Positions 16,892 to 26,060 are shown, counted from the stretch's first letter. The stretch: 56,359 bases of DNA from Candidatus Scybalomonas excrementigallinarum (GCA_018710905.1 DVIZ01000196.1:1-56359); one strand, 5' to 3'. A program made the numbers and translations. Notes: generated from the letters alone by a model not told the origin.

Positions 16892-17563
16892 GTGATAGAT
16901 ATTTATTGTATTGAAGATGATGAAAATATTGCTCAATCTGTAAAAACATATATGGAACAGAGAGACGCTAAGGTAACTGTTTTAGGAACGATTGCTGAAG
17001 CACGACGAGCTTTAAGAAACCATACGCCTGCAATTGTTTTGCTAGACTGGAATATGCCAGATGGACAAGGCGATGAATTATGTCAGTGGATCCGTGCCCG
17101 TTGGAGTCGCCTGCCTTTGATTTTTTTAACAGTGCGAGGAGAGAGTCATGATGTTGTGTCGGGGTTTCAGAACGGAGCGGATGATTATGTAGTAAAGCCT
17201 TTTGATCTGGATATCTTGTATTCCCGAATTCTAGCGTTGTTGCGCAGGGCGGGACAGGAAGAGAAAACGCGGTTGTTTTGCGACCATTTGCTCCTAGATA
17301 AAGAGAAAATGGCTGTTTTTTGTGATAAAGAGGAAATTGTATTAAGCCAGCCGGAATATCAGCTTCTTTTATTACTGATGGAAAATAAGGGAAAAACTGT
17401 GACGAGAAAACAGTTGTTGGAGCAGATTTGGGACAGTAATGGAAATTATGTGAACGATAACACGTTGACTGTTACTATGAAGAGATTGCGGGAAAAGCTA
17501 CAGAATCCTTCCTGTCTGAAGACCATTCGTAGTTTTGGTTATCGAATGGAGGATAGCATATGA
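16892..17563 (+). CDS. OmpR-family response regulator of an ABC-transporter module
   Basis: Receiver domain (residues 1-115) with the acidic pair EDDE, phospho-acceptor in VLLDWNMPDG near 51, and the Lys of VVKPFD near 100. A winged-helix DNA-binding domain follows (about 125-223; NDNTLTVTMKRLREKL, then TIRSFGYRM). The best start is GTG 16892, seven bases after GGGAGG; the upstream ATG 16877 overlaps that ribosome site. Its stop overlaps the kinase start (ATGA). Together with the kinase, ATPase and permease it forms a module of the type that senses peptide antibiotics. G+C-rich codons (CTG, CGG, CCG) are used more than in the flanking genes, suggesting transfer. Confidence 0.9.
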   Translation: MIDIYCIEDDENIAQSVKTYMEQRDAKVTVLGTIAEARRALRNHTPAIVLLDWNMPDGQGDELCQWIRARWSRLPLIFLTVRGESHDVVSGFQNGADDYVVKPFDLDILYSRILALLRRAGQEEKTRLFCDHLLLDKEKMAVFCDKEEIVLSQPEYQLLLLLMENKGKTVTRKQLLEQIWDSNGNYVNDNTLTVTMKRLREKLQNPSCLKTIRSFGYRMEDSI

Positions 17564-18747
17564 TAGAGAGGATAAAACAAAAAAGTGTGATTCTGTTACC
17601 AGTGCTTGTCAGTGTTACCACGATTGCTCTGGTATCTGTTTTTTGGATACAGCAATATAGACAAGTCGCCTATGAACATATTTCTCAATTTTGTGAGATT
17701 ATAGGAGAAAATTATCCAGAAACAGAAGAGCAGATGCTTTCAGCGGTAAAGGAATATTATACTCTGACGGAACAGGAAGTGGATGGGAATCAATATTTAG
17801 CACAGTATGGATATACTAGCGATGGATTTTGTAACGGAATGGAGTGGAATCTGCTGGTCTGTTCGCTGATTTTGTTCTTTGGAACGGTCTGTAGTTTTCT
17901 TTTGTCCATGGGATATCTGAACAGAAGAAAACAAAAGAGAATTGTAGAGTTGACCGATTATCTGGAACAAGTGAATATGGGAAATAGCGGAAGAATTATT
18001 CAAAGGTTGGAGGATGAATTTTCTGGACTTCAAGATGAAATGGATAAAACGGTGACGGAACTTTACGAAACACGGGAATCCGCAATCAAGGATAAAATAA
18101 ATTTTGCGGACAATCTGGCAAATATCGCCCATCAACTGAAAACTCCGATTACCGCAGCATTTCTTTCTCTTCAACTCATGGAAAAAGCAATGCCAGAGAT
18201 ACACACAGAAACGATTAAAAAACCTTTGGAACGGTTGAATCATTTGGAAGAATCTTTACTCACACTTTCTAAAATTGATGCTGGTATTTTGCATTTGGAA
18301 TATTCACCGGTTGATATTTACACAGCTTTAAATTTGGCAGCAGAGAATTTGAGTGATTTGTTGAAACAGAAGAATGTTACGGTAGAAATTCCAGATAAGG
18401 GATGTATTGAAATCATTGGTGATCTGGAGTGGAGCATGGAAGCCTTGATGAACCTGATGAAAAATTGTATGGAACACTCTCCTACAGCAGGAACAATCCA
18501 CTGCGATTATGGTAGTAATCCCCTGTATGCGGAGATTTTTATTTGGGACGAAGGAGATGGGTTTGCACCAGAGGATATTCCCCATCTTTTCCAACGATTT
18601 TACCGTGGAAAAAGAAGTGTGGGGGATGGAATGGGAATTGGATTATCACTAGCGCAATCTATTTTTGAATTGCAGAATGGAAATATTACGGCTCGAAATC
18701 TCCCTAGTGGCGGGGCTTGTTTTGAGATCAGAGTCTACAGTCACTGA
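17560..18747 (+). CDS. Membrane sensor histidine kinase
   Basis: A 395-residue kinase. The N-terminus has two membrane segments (about residues 10-29 and 98-118) around an extracytoplasmic stretch of about 70 residues. The dimerisation box FADNLANIAHQLKTPITAAF near 186-205 contains the phospho-accepting His. The ATPase domain has the N box NLMKNCMEHSP near 300, G1 box DEGDGF near 328, and G2 GDGMGIGLSLAQS near 360. It overlaps the response regulator by four bases and belongs to the same operon. The true Bce-type kinases have a shorter external loop, so this one may sense its ligand itself. Confidence 0.9.
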   Translation: MIERIKQKSVILLPVLVSVTTIALVSVFWIQQYRQVAYEHISQFCEIIGENYPETEEQMLSAVKEYYTLTEQEVDGNQYLAQYGYTSDGFCNGMEWNLLVCSLILFFGTVCSFLLSMGYLNRRKQKRIVELTDYLEQVNMGNSGRIIQRLEDEFSGLQDEMDKTVTELYETRESAIKDKINFADNLANIAHQLKTPITAAFLSLQLMEKAMPEIHTETIKKPLERLNHLEESLLTLSKIDAGILHLEYSPVDIYTALNLAAENLSDLLKQKNVTVEIPDKGCIEIIGDLEWSMEALMNLMKNCMEHSPTAGTIHCDYGSNPLYAEIFIWDEGDGFAPEDIPHLFQRFYRGKRSVGDGMGIGLSLAQSIFELQNGNITARNLPSGGACFEIRVYSH

Positions 18748-18771
18748 GATGTCACTTTTCTTTGCTATACT
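18740..18771 (+). promoter_or_regulatory. Response-regulator box and extended -10 promoter before the ABC genes
   Basis: GTCACT occurs twice, at 18740-18745 and 18751-18756, an 11-bp period typical of OmpR-family dimers. They cover the place of the -35 box. TGCTATACT (18763-18771) is an extended -10 with no good -35, as at activator-dependent promoters. The site lies directly after the kinase gene and 45 bases before the ATPase start. Confidence 0.5.
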
Positions 18772-18816
18772 GAAATGGTACAAAAGGATTCATTGGATTA
18801 GAAAGGAGAGGTTGAT

Positions 18817-19497
18817 ATGGAGATATTAAAATGTGAGGGTATTAGAAAAGTTTATGGTTCTGGCGATAACCAAGTGGTTGCTCTAGACGGGATTGACCTA
18901 TCTGTGGAAAAAAGAGAGTTTGTTGCCATTATAGGTGCTTCTGGTTCAGGAAAATCCACCCTTTTGCATATTCTTGGCAGTGTGGATCAGCCTACAGAAG
19001 GAAAGGTCATGGTGGAGGGAGTCGATATTTCTACTATGAATCCAACACAAGCGGCTATTTTTCGACGCAGAAAGGTGGGACTGGTTTATCAGTTTTATAA
19101 TCTGATTCCAACACTTACTGTTCGGAAGAATATTTTGATGCCGCTTTTGCTGGATAAGAAAAAACCAAATCAGGAATATTTTGAGAAAGTAGTAAATGCG
19201 CTTGGGATTGCCGATAAATTGGAATCACTGCCCAATCAGTTATCCGGCGGACAGCAACAGCGGACTGCCATTGCAAGATCTTTGATTTATCGTCCAGCAC
19301 TCCTGTTGGCGGATGAACCGACGGGAAATCTTGATCAGAAAAATTCAAAAGAGATCGTGGATCTGCTGAAACTATCCAACCGGAATTTGAAACAGACAAT
19401 CCTGCTCATTACTCACGATGAAAAAATTGCCCTTGAGGCAGATCGCATTGTGACAATTCAGGACGGACGCATTATCCGTGATCAGAAACGGGGGTGA
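18817..19497 (+). CDS. ABC transporter ATPase (peptide-resistance/MacB-type)
   Basis: A 226-residue ATPase that should drive the FtsX-type permease encoded next. Walker A GASGSGKSTLL lies at about residues 39-49, the Q-loop in YQFYNLIPTLT near 90, signature LSGGQQQRTAIARSL near 143-157, Walker B LLLADEPTGNLD near 165-176 and switch His in LLITHDE near 199. The LolD/BceA/MacB subgroup is indicated by the short length and the PTGNLD end. The start follows AAAGGAGAGG. The end overlaps or abuts the permease gene. Confidence 0.93.
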   Translation: MEILKCEGIRKVYGSGDNQVVALDGIDLSVEKREFVAIIGASGSGKSTLLHILGSVDQPTEGKVMVEGVDISTMNPTQAAIFRRRKVGLVYQFYNLIPTLTVRKNILMPLLLDKKKPNQEYFEKVVNALGIADKLESLPNQLSGGQQQRTAIARSLIYRPALLLADEPTGNLDQKNSKEIVDLLKLSNRNLKQTILLITHDEKIALEADRIVTIQDGRIIRDQKRG

Positions 19498-19502
19498 GCC
19501 CA

Positions 19503-21704
19503 ATGTGGAAAAATTATTCGGCGGAGTTTATGAAACAAAATCGGGCATCCAGTATTTCGGTAGTGATAGCAGCCTTTATTTCTGCACTCTTTCTGTCGCT
19601 GTTGTGCTGTTTGGCTTATAATTTCTGGACATATGAAATAGAAAGTATTGTTTTGGAGGAAGGCGACTGGCAGGGACGTATTACTGGAACATTTGAAGAG
19701 AAGGATATCACTATCATAGAAAGTTTTGCCAATGTAGAAAAGGTTAAAATCAATGAGGAATTATCCGAAGGGAAAAACATGGTTGTGGATATTTATTTTC
19801 AGAATATGAAAAGTATCTATCAGGACATGCCGTTGATTGCAGAGCAGCTTGGGTTAGATGAAACGGATCTATGTTATCATGAGATGCTATTATCAAGGTA
19901 TATGGTAAATGATCCGCAGGACGAGAACCCACCGCTTTTAATGATGTTTTATCTTGGAATATTGTTGATGGTATCTCTTTCATTGATTTTGATTATCCAT
20001 AATTCCTTTGCGGTATCGATGAATGCACGAGTTCATCAGTTTGGCATTTTTTCCAGTATCGGAGCGACACCGAGTCAAATTCGTTTCTGTTTGATACAGG
20101 AAGCGGTTGTGTTGTGTACAGTACCGATTCTGATTGGAAGTTTGATTGGAATTGCAGTCAGTTATGTCACAATTCAGGCTGTTAACTGGATTGGTGCGGA
20201 AGTGATTGGACGGCATGAGGCTGTGTTTCAGTACCAGCCTCTGCTCTTTGTGGTTACCGTTTTTGTTTCGGCATTGACAGTACTGATTTCTGCATGGATA
20301 CCTGCAAGAAAATTAAGTAAACTTACACCGCTTCAGGCGATACAGGGTACGGACGAGTTGTGTCTGAAAAGGAAAAAACATTCTAGGATCTTATTCATGC
20401 TGTTTGGGATAGAAGGAGAGTTGGCTGGCAATGCGCTAAAAGCACAAAAGAAAGCGTTTCGCACTTCTACGCTATCCCTTACATTGTCTTTTCTGAGTTT
20501 TACCCTTATGCTATGCTTCTTTACACTTTCTGGCATCAGCACCAATCATACTTATTTTGAACGTTACCAAAATGCGTGGGATGTGATGGTGACGGTTCAG
20601 GACACGGATATTCGGAATTTTGTGTTGGATGGAAGTATGGAAAATTTGCAAGGAGTGGAAAGCAGCATCGTATATCAGAAAACCGCTGCCATCTGCCCGA
20701 TTGAGGTGGATACTATCAGTGATGAAGTAATAAATTTGGGTGGTTTAGAGGCGGTAGCCAGCAGTTCTGTTCATGAGGAAAATGGGATGTACAAAGTCAA
20801 AGCTCCCATTGTAGTGATGGATGATGAGAGCTTTGCTAAATATTGTAGCCAACTTGGTATTCAAGTAAAACTGGACGGGAGTATTATTTTGAATCGCATT
20901 TGGGATAGTATCAACAGTAATTTCCGTTATAAAGAATATGTTCCATTTGTCAGGGAAGACGCCGATACGATTACTTTACAGAGTGTTGAGCAGGAGGGGA
21001 AGGAAGCGGAGGTACCGGTTCTTGCCTATGCACAGGAGCCACCAGTGTTAAGGGAAGAATATGAGAATTACGCATTGGTACAATTTATTTCTCTCTCCTT
21101 ATGGAATCAAATCTATGGGCAGCTTGGAGGTGCTGAAACGGATCTATATATATGTGTGCTGGCAGAGGATGGAGCAACGCTTGATGAGTTGAATACGTTG
21201 GAAACAGAGCTCTCAGTTATGCTAGGTCAGGACTATGTATTTGAAATGGAAAATCGCATTCAGGAAAGACTGGACAATGACAATATGATTCAGGGGTATA
21301 TGCTGATTGTTGGAGCAATATGTTTTTTACTTGCGCTGATTGGGATTGCCAATGTATTTTCCAATACATTAGGATTTCTGCATCAGAGGAGACGAGAATT
21401 TGCCAGATATTTGTCCATTGGAATGACGCCGGTAGGAATGCGAAAAATGTTTTGCATTGAGGCACTGGTCATTGCAGGTCGGCCACTTCTGATTACTCTC
21501 CCTATCACTGTGATATCCGTAAGTTTGATGATTACAGCCAGCTATTTGGATCCCGCGGAATTTTTAGCAAACGTTCCTGTTATGCCGGTCATTCTATTTA
21601 TTTTAGCTATTTTTGGATTTGTTTCATTGGCTTACTACATGGGTGGAAAAAAGATAGTAAGAGATAATTTGTCCGATGCTCTGAGAAATGACAGCATTTC
21701 CTAA
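19503..21704 (+). CDS. FtsX-type ABC permease with large extracellular domain
   Basis: A 733-residue membrane protein. One membrane helix at about residues 18-38 is followed by an external part of about 110 residues. Three helices of an FtsX domain follow (about 145-255; MNARVHQFGIFSSIGATPSQ is the coupling segment), then a helix near 320, an external domain of about 240 residues, and a second FtsX domain at the C-terminus (RRREFARYLSIGMTPVGMRK). I prefer ATG 19503, seven bases after GGGGGTG; GTG 19494 overlaps the ATPase stop. With the adjacent two-component genes this suggests resistance to an antimicrobial peptide or another cell-wall-active compound. The substrate cannot be read from sequence. 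Confidence 0.88.
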   Translation: MWKNYSAEFMKQNRASSISVVIAAFISALFLSLLCCLAYNFWTYEIESIVLEEGDWQGRITGTFEEKDITIIESFANVEKVKINEELSEGKNMVVDIYFQNMKSIYQDMPLIAEQLGLDETDLCYHEMLLSRYMVNDPQDENPPLLMMFYLGILLMVSLSLILIIHNSFAVSMNARVHQFGIFSSIGATPSQIRFCLIQEAVVLCTVPILIGSLIGIAVSYVTIQAVNWIGAEVIGRHEAVFQYQPLLFVVTVFVSALTVLISAWIPARKLSKLTPLQAIQGTDELCLKRKKHSRILFMLFGIEGELAGNALKAQKKAFRTSTLSLTLSFLSFTLMLCFFTLSGISTNHTYFERYQNAWDVMVTVQDTDIRNFVLDGSMENLQGVESSIVYQKTAAICPIEVDTISDEVINLGGLEAVASSSVHEENGMYKVKAPIVVMDDESFAKYCSQLGIQVKLDGSIILNRIWDSINSNFRYKEYVPFVREDADTITLQSVEQEGKEAEVPVLAYAQEPPVLREEYENYALVQFISLSLWNQIYGQLGGAETDLYICVLAEDGATLDELNTLETELSVMLGQDYVFEMENRIQERLDNDNMIQGYMLIVGAICFLLALIGIANVFSNTLGFLHQRRREFARYLSIGMTPVGMRKMFCIEALVIAGRPLLITLPITVISVSLMITASYLDPAEFLANVPVMPVILFILAIFGFVSLAYYMGGKKIVRDNLSDALRNDSIS

Positions 21705-21931
21705 TTATAGCTTAAGATTAATCAAATACATGAGTTGCTGTTTGGGGACGTGGGCTTATTGCCTATTGTACTAAGCTAGAACGATACAAAGTATCAACTG
21801 TTTCATTGCCAATATTACTACAACAACCCTAGTGTTTCGTATTTCAGATCATGCCATATGAAAAGCAAATAGGTTGAAAATGCAACAAAATATTTGTAAA
21901 ATAGGATTCGGGTGTCAAAATAGGGATAAAA

Positions 21932-21997
21932 ACAGAGCAACAACTTGAAAGTTGTTGTATGAAATAGGAGACAATAATATGAGTAAAATATTTTTAC
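21932..21997 (+). repeat. Upstream duplicated segment, intact copy
   Basis: CAACAACTTGAAAGTTGTTG is a near-palindrome preceding the CCG gene and is repeated in decayed form at 15031. The remainder of the 21705-21931 gap shows no gene, only a GATAC-aaa-GTATC hairpin. Confidence 0.65.
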
Positions 21998-22635
21998 CAA
22001 GTTGCTATACAAAGGCAAAACATGTGAATGCCAGCAATAAATTAAGAGAATATCTTGAAAACAGAGAACAGATAGAAACGGTTGGATGCTGTAAAGTGTT
22101 TTGTAAAGAGGCTAAGGAAGAAGATACTGCTGTAGTAATATGTAGTAACTGTGCTGCTATTTTGGAAGAAAGTAGTATGATTAAAAATATAGAATTTGTA
22201 TGGGAAATCATCGATAAAGATATAGAATTTCCATTTCCAGATTATCATGGAGAAAGAATGACAATTCAGGATTGTTGGAGATCTTATGAGAAAAGAAATG
22301 TGCAAGATGCCATTCGTTCCTTGATGAAAAAAATGAATATAGAGGTTGTAGAACTGGAAAAAAACTATGAGAGAACAAAGTTTTGTGGTGCTGATCTACT
22401 GAAACCATGCACAGAGGCTGAAAAGAAATTCGCTCCACAAAGATATGTAGTAGATGGAGCCAGTATGTATCAACCGCTTTCTACATTGGAACAACAAGAA
22501 TACTTACAGAACCATTGTAAGGCGATGGAAACAGATAAAGTCGTATGTTATTGTACGTCATGTTTTGATGGAATCAATCGGGGAGGAAAAGAGGCGATTC
22601 ACCTGATTGAATTATTATTTCCTGAAAATAGTTAA
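21979..22635 (+). CDS. Cysteine-rich CCG-domain (HdrB-like) protein
   Basis: A 218-residue soluble protein with the cysteine-rich CCG-type pattern of heterodisulfide-reductase subunit B and related Fe-S or zinc-binding proteins. VVICSNCAAILEE lies near residues 53-65, DYHGERMTIQDCWRSYE near 87-103, FCGAD near 130, and VCYCTSCFDGINRGGK near 187-202, each with paired cysteines. It may act in thiol or electron-transfer chemistry, but lone copies such as this have no assigned reaction. The start is ATG 21979, 8 bases after TAGGAG; an in-frame TTG at 21952 lacks a site. A decayed copy of its 5' end lies at 15025. Confidence 0.7.
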   Translation: MSKIFLPSCYTKAKHVNASNKLREYLENREQIETVGCCKVFCKEAKEEDTAVVICSNCAAILEESSMIKNIEFVWEIIDKDIEFPFPDYHGERMTIQDCWRSYEKRNVQDAIRSLMKKMNIEVVELEKNYERTKFCGADLLKPCTEAEKKFAPQRYVVDGASMYQPLSTLEQQEYLQNHCKAMETDKVVCYCTSCFDGINRGGKEAIHLIELLFPENS

Positions 22636-22671
22636 ATTCTAGTTTATGTTTGATTTTTTGTAACTCTTGAG

Positions 22672-22850
22672 GAAAATAATATATAATAAAGAAGATTACG
22701 ATGAATATTTGAATGCTCTCAAATTGTTGGATCAAAAACCTAACAATTTCAGATTGCCTTATGTTCATGTACCGTAATCTTCTTTTTGTATCTGGATAGA
22801 AATTTGTGATAAACAAAGCTTTTTCTATCCATTGGATTTGTTAAAGAATT
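22672..22850 (+). repeat. 180-bp duplicated segment, copy 2, with terminator-like hairpin
   Basis: Matches 16636-16814. AAAGAAGATTAC (22688-22699) pairs with GTAATCTTCTTT (22774-22785) and the inner stem is AAATTGTTGG / CCTAACAATTT. It sits between the CCG gene and the VanY-like gene, whose ribosome site follows directly. Confidence 0.8.
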
Positions 22851-22872
22851 TATAATGCAAAGGAGAACAAAG

Positions 22873-24066
22873 ATGAAGAAACAAAGAAGAAGAAAAAAAC
22901 AAAGGCATCGTGTTCTAAAAACGGTGGTAGGAATATCGATATGTTTGGCAGTTGTAATTGGTGTCATAGCTTTTAATTGGACTGGTATTCAGTTAGGAAT
23001 CAAGGGTTATGATAGAGATGATAGAGCTACTTTATTGGCATTATCAGAAGAAGAAATCCAAGAATATTTAAGTTTAGATGAAATCATTGATTTGGCAAAA
23101 TGGGATCAAGTGAACAATCAACATCATTATTACGATTATGAGCTGTATAGCAGTGATAATGGAAGTGTAGAAGATGTCGTTTCTTATGTGGATGAATTTT
23201 ATAGTAACTATCATACAAAGTTAAAAGAATTAGGATATGATTTAGAAACACAGCGTTCTTTAATGAAGCAGTTATCATTAGATGATTTTGGGGTTCTTGC
23301 AGACAATCAACTGGAATGGAACCAAGTAGAACCATACTTATCTATCAACGGAAGATTGATAGAAGATTTACCACAATATATTCAATCAGGATTAGAACCA
23401 GTAGAAGCTGTTATGAATATTTCCTACTCTATTATTGACTCTAGAAATTCATCTGATAGAAAGTATGTTTTAGAGGATCCATCGAATACGGCACTATTAA
23501 TAAAAAAAGGTTTTTCTATTTCAAAAGATTATGTGCCAGAAAATTTAGTGGAAGTCAATATTCCAACGGCCACTACAAATAATAAAATGAGAAGCGATGC
23601 AGCGAAAGCATTAGAAACAATGTATGAAGATGCGAAAAAAGAAGGACTGACACTTGCGGTCAATAGTGCATATCGTTCTTATGAAGAGCAACAAAAGATT
23701 TACGATGAATATTTTCGAATTTATGATGAAGTGACCGCTGCTAGTCTAGTAGCAGTTCCAGGAACAAGTGAACACCAATTGGGACTCAGCGTAGATTTAA
23801 CAAGTCAAAGTGTAATCGATGGACAGTATGGTGTTTTTGGTAGTACGCCAGAATATCAGTGGGTCATTAAAAATGCTTATAAGTATGGATTTATCCTTCG
23901 CTATCCAAGTGATAAAATAGATATTACAGGTATTGCAAATGAGCCATGGCATTATCGATATGTTGGAGTAAAGCTAGCTACTAAATTATATGAAGAAGGA
24001 TTGACGTTAGAAGAATATACATTACAAAATGGATTTGATTATCCTGTTTCTTTGATGGAAAATTAA
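22873..24066 (+). CDS. VanY-like D,D-carboxypeptidase (peptidase M15B)
   Basis: Zinc peptidase that trims the terminal D-Ala from peptidoglycan stem peptides. A basic N-terminus (MKKQRRRKKQRHR) precedes one membrane anchor at about residues 15-35, so the enzyme works outside the membrane. The M15B domain is in the last 180 residues: VNSAYRSYEEQQ near 260, the zinc motif SEHQLGLSVDLT near 299-310, and EPWHYRYVG near 357-365 with the catalytic Glu and last His. The start is ATG 22873, 7 bases after AAAGGAG; an upstream ATG at 22855 precedes that site. Nearness to the antibiotic-type ABC cassette is suggestive of cell-wall stress defence, but the genes are separate units. Confidence 0.88.
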   Translation: MKKQRRRKKQRHRVLKTVVGISICLAVVIGVIAFNWTGIQLGIKGYDRDDRATLLALSEEEIQEYLSLDEIIDLAKWDQVNNQHHYYDYELYSSDNGSVEDVVSYVDEFYSNYHTKLKELGYDLETQRSLMKQLSLDDFGVLADNQLEWNQVEPYLSINGRLIEDLPQYIQSGLEPVEAVMNISYSIIDSRNSSDRKYVLEDPSNTALLIKKGFSISKDYVPENLVEVNIPTATTNNKMRSDAAKALETMYEDAKKEGLTLAVNSAYRSYEEQQKIYDEYFRIYDEVTAASLVAVPGTSEHQLGLSVDLTSQSVIDGQYGVFGSTPEYQWVIKNAYKYGFILRYPSDKIDITGIANEPWHYRYVGVKLATKLYEEGLTLEEYTLQNGFDYPVSLMEN

Positions 24067-24086
24067 AATTTTATGAGGGAGTGAAT

Positions 24087-24617
24087 ATGAGAAAGATTGT
24101 TTTATTTATTGCAATGAGTCTTGATGGGTATATTGCAGATCGTAATGGAAATGTAGACTGGCTGAATGGACAGGACGAGAAAGAAGAAACTATGGATGTC
24201 TATTCAAATTTTATAAAAGATGTAGATACAGTTGTTATGGGATGGAATACTTATCATCAAGTTGTGACAGAATTATCTCCAACAGAATGGGTATATGATG
24301 AGTTGACAAGCTATGTGATTACACATAGAAAGTTACCTTCCACAAATAAAATTATATTTACAGAAAAAGCTCCTTGGGATGTTGTCAATGAATTAAAACA
24401 GAAACAAGGAAAAAATATTTGGATTTGTGGAGGAGCAAATATGATTCAACAATTAGTAGAGAAGGATCTCATCGATGAATATTATATTTCAGTGATACCA
24501 ACAATTTTAGGTTCAGGTATTTCATTGTTTGGAAACACTTCTAAGGAAATGAAGTTAAAATTAGTTCATACGCAAACGTATAATGGAATAACGGATTTGG
24601 TTTATATCCGTAGGTAA
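24087..24617 (+). CDS. Dihydrofolate-reductase-like / RibD C-terminal family protein
   Basis: A 176-residue NADPH-binding reductase of the RibD-C/YyaP group. FIAMSLDGYIADRNGNVDW (about residues 6-24) is the family start, VVMGWNTYHQV near 51-61 and IWICGGANMIQQL near 113-125 are the nucleotide-binding strands, and STILGSG-like TILGSGISLF closes the fold. These proteins resemble dihydrofolate reductase, but their substrates are mostly unknown. ATG 24087 is preferred, five bases after GAGGGAG. It lies 20 bases behind the VanY-like gene and ends at a good terminator. Confidence 0.85.
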   Translation: MRKIVLFIAMSLDGYIADRNGNVDWLNGQDEKEETMDVYSNFIKDVDTVVMGWNTYHQVVTELSPTEWVYDELTSYVITHRKLPSTNKIIFTEKAPWDVVNELKQKQGKNIWICGGANMIQQLVEKDLIDEYYISVIPTILGSGISLFGNTSKEMKLKLVHTQTYNGITDLVYIRR

Positions 24618-24648
24618 TATCTTGTTTTATAGAGGAAAGATTGATAGG

Positions 24649-24686
24649 AAAAAGCGGTTAGTCATAAAGACTGACTGCTTTTTCTA
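24649..24686 (+). terminator. Terminator after the DHFR-like gene
   Basis: AAAAAGCGGTTAGTC pairs with GACTGACTGCTTTTT around ATAAA, with one mismatch. Confidence 0.85.
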
Positions 24687-24749
24687 TTTACGCTAAGACA
24701 ATGAGTTATGGGGGAGCGGCTATGATAAGCCAAAGGAATATAATTTTTG

Positions 24750-24778
24750 TTGACTTTATCGTAGTGCAGTGATACAAT
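24750..24778 (+). promoter_or_regulatory. Sigma-A promoter of the alcohol dehydrogenase-like gene
   Basis: TTGACT (24750-24755), 17 bases, TACAAT (24773-24778), followed by the start codon 35 bases on. Confidence 0.8.
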
Positions 24779-24812
24779 GAGAAACAATAAATGAAAAAGG
24801 GGATGACTGGAA

Positions 24813-25907
24813 TTGAATCATTACAACGTTTGTTTACCAAACTATTCCATTGGAACGGATTGTTATAAAGAAATCGGCTATTATGCAAGACATTATGGAA
24901 AGAAAGCAGTCGTAATCGGTGGAAAGACAGCTATGTCTAAAGTAAAAGCTGCATTACTAGAAGGAATTGCCGATACGGATATCGAAATTCTTGATTTTAT
25001 TTGGTATGGAGGAGATTCTACTTATGAAAATGGAGATGCTTTGATTGCTAATGAAATAGTACAAAAAGCAGATATTATTTTCGGAGTTGGTGGCGGAAGA
25101 GCTTGTGATACTTGTAAATATGTAGCAAATGAAATGGATAAGCCATTGTTTGTGTTTCCAACCGTAGGAAGCAATTGTGCTTCGGTAACGGCTATTTGCG
25201 TTATGTATCATTCCGATGGAAGTTTTCGAGACTATTATTATCCAAAACTTGCAGAACACACTTTTATTAATACTAAGATTATTGCAGATTCCCCATATGA
25301 ACTATTGTGGGCTGGAATTGGAGATGCCCTATCCAAAGAATGTGAAGCTGTTTTTTCTAGTAAAGAGGATGAATTATCTCATACACCGCTGATGGGGGTA
25401 CAGTTAAGTAAGATTTGTACAGAGCCATTGCTTGCTTATGGAAAAGATGCCTTACAGGCATGTAAAGAGAAGAAAGTGACGAATGCGCTAGAACAAGTAG
25501 TCTTAGATATTATTGTTTCGACTGGCTTGGTATCCAATATGACAACGCAGATGCCAGATTATTACTATAATTCCTCATTGGCACACTGCGTTTATTATGG
25601 TTCAACGGTTACGGAAGCAGGGCATAAGCACCTACATGGAGAAATTGTAGCGTTAGGTGTCCTTTGTCTTCTTACTTATGATGGAAAGTTGGACGAAAGA
25701 GATCGTATTATGCAGTTTAACAAAGAGATAGGATTACCGATTTGTTTCGATGAGATTGGAATTAAAGAAGATGAGTTCGATGTTATGGTGGAAAAGGCAA
25801 TAACAAGTACCGAGTGGAAATTCCGTCCAAAAGATGTGACAAGGGAAAAATTTATGCAATGCATGATAGAACAAAATAAGGTAGGAAGAGCATTTAGAGC
25901 AGAATAA
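24813..25907 (+). CDS. Iron-containing alcohol dehydrogenase / GldA-like oxidoreductase
   Basis: A 364-residue NAD(P)-dependent dehydrogenase of the group III metal-dependent superfamily. The dinucleotide-binding segment FGVGGGRACDTCKYVA lies near residues 91-106, with TVGSNCASVTA near 117-127. Metal ligands are Asp in AGIGDALSKECE near 172 and two His in EAGHKHLHGEI near 269-279. The start is TTG 24813 behind AAGGGGAT. The residues do not decide between glycerol and other polyols or aldehydes. It has its own strong promoter and appears monocistronic. The gap 25908-26060 holds no clear terminator. Confidence 0.85.
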   Translation: MNHYNVCLPNYSIGTDCYKEIGYYARHYGKKAVVIGGKTAMSKVKAALLEGIADTDIEILDFIWYGGDSTYENGDALIANEIVQKADIIFGVGGGRACDTCKYVANEMDKPLFVFPTVGSNCASVTAICVMYHSDGSFRDYYYPKLAEHTFINTKIIADSPYELLWAGIGDALSKECEAVFSSKEDELSHTPLMGVQLSKICTEPLLAYGKDALQACKEKKVTNALEQVVLDIIVSTGLVSNMTTQMPDYYYNSSLAHCVYYGSTVTEAGHKHLHGEIVALGVLCLLTYDGKLDERDRIMQFNKEIGLPICFDEIGIKEDEFDVMVEKAITSTEWKFRPKDVTREKFMQCMIEQNKVGRAFRAE

Positions 25908-26060
25908 AATTCTATATAAAAATAGTGGATTGCTCACTAAATAATGAAACGAAGAAAGTGACAGGATTTTGTATGGCTGTCTATGTAAACGATACATTTT
26001 ATTATGACAAACTTATAGAATATGTTTCCTAACATTAAAAAATGAGAAGGAGTTGGTAGG

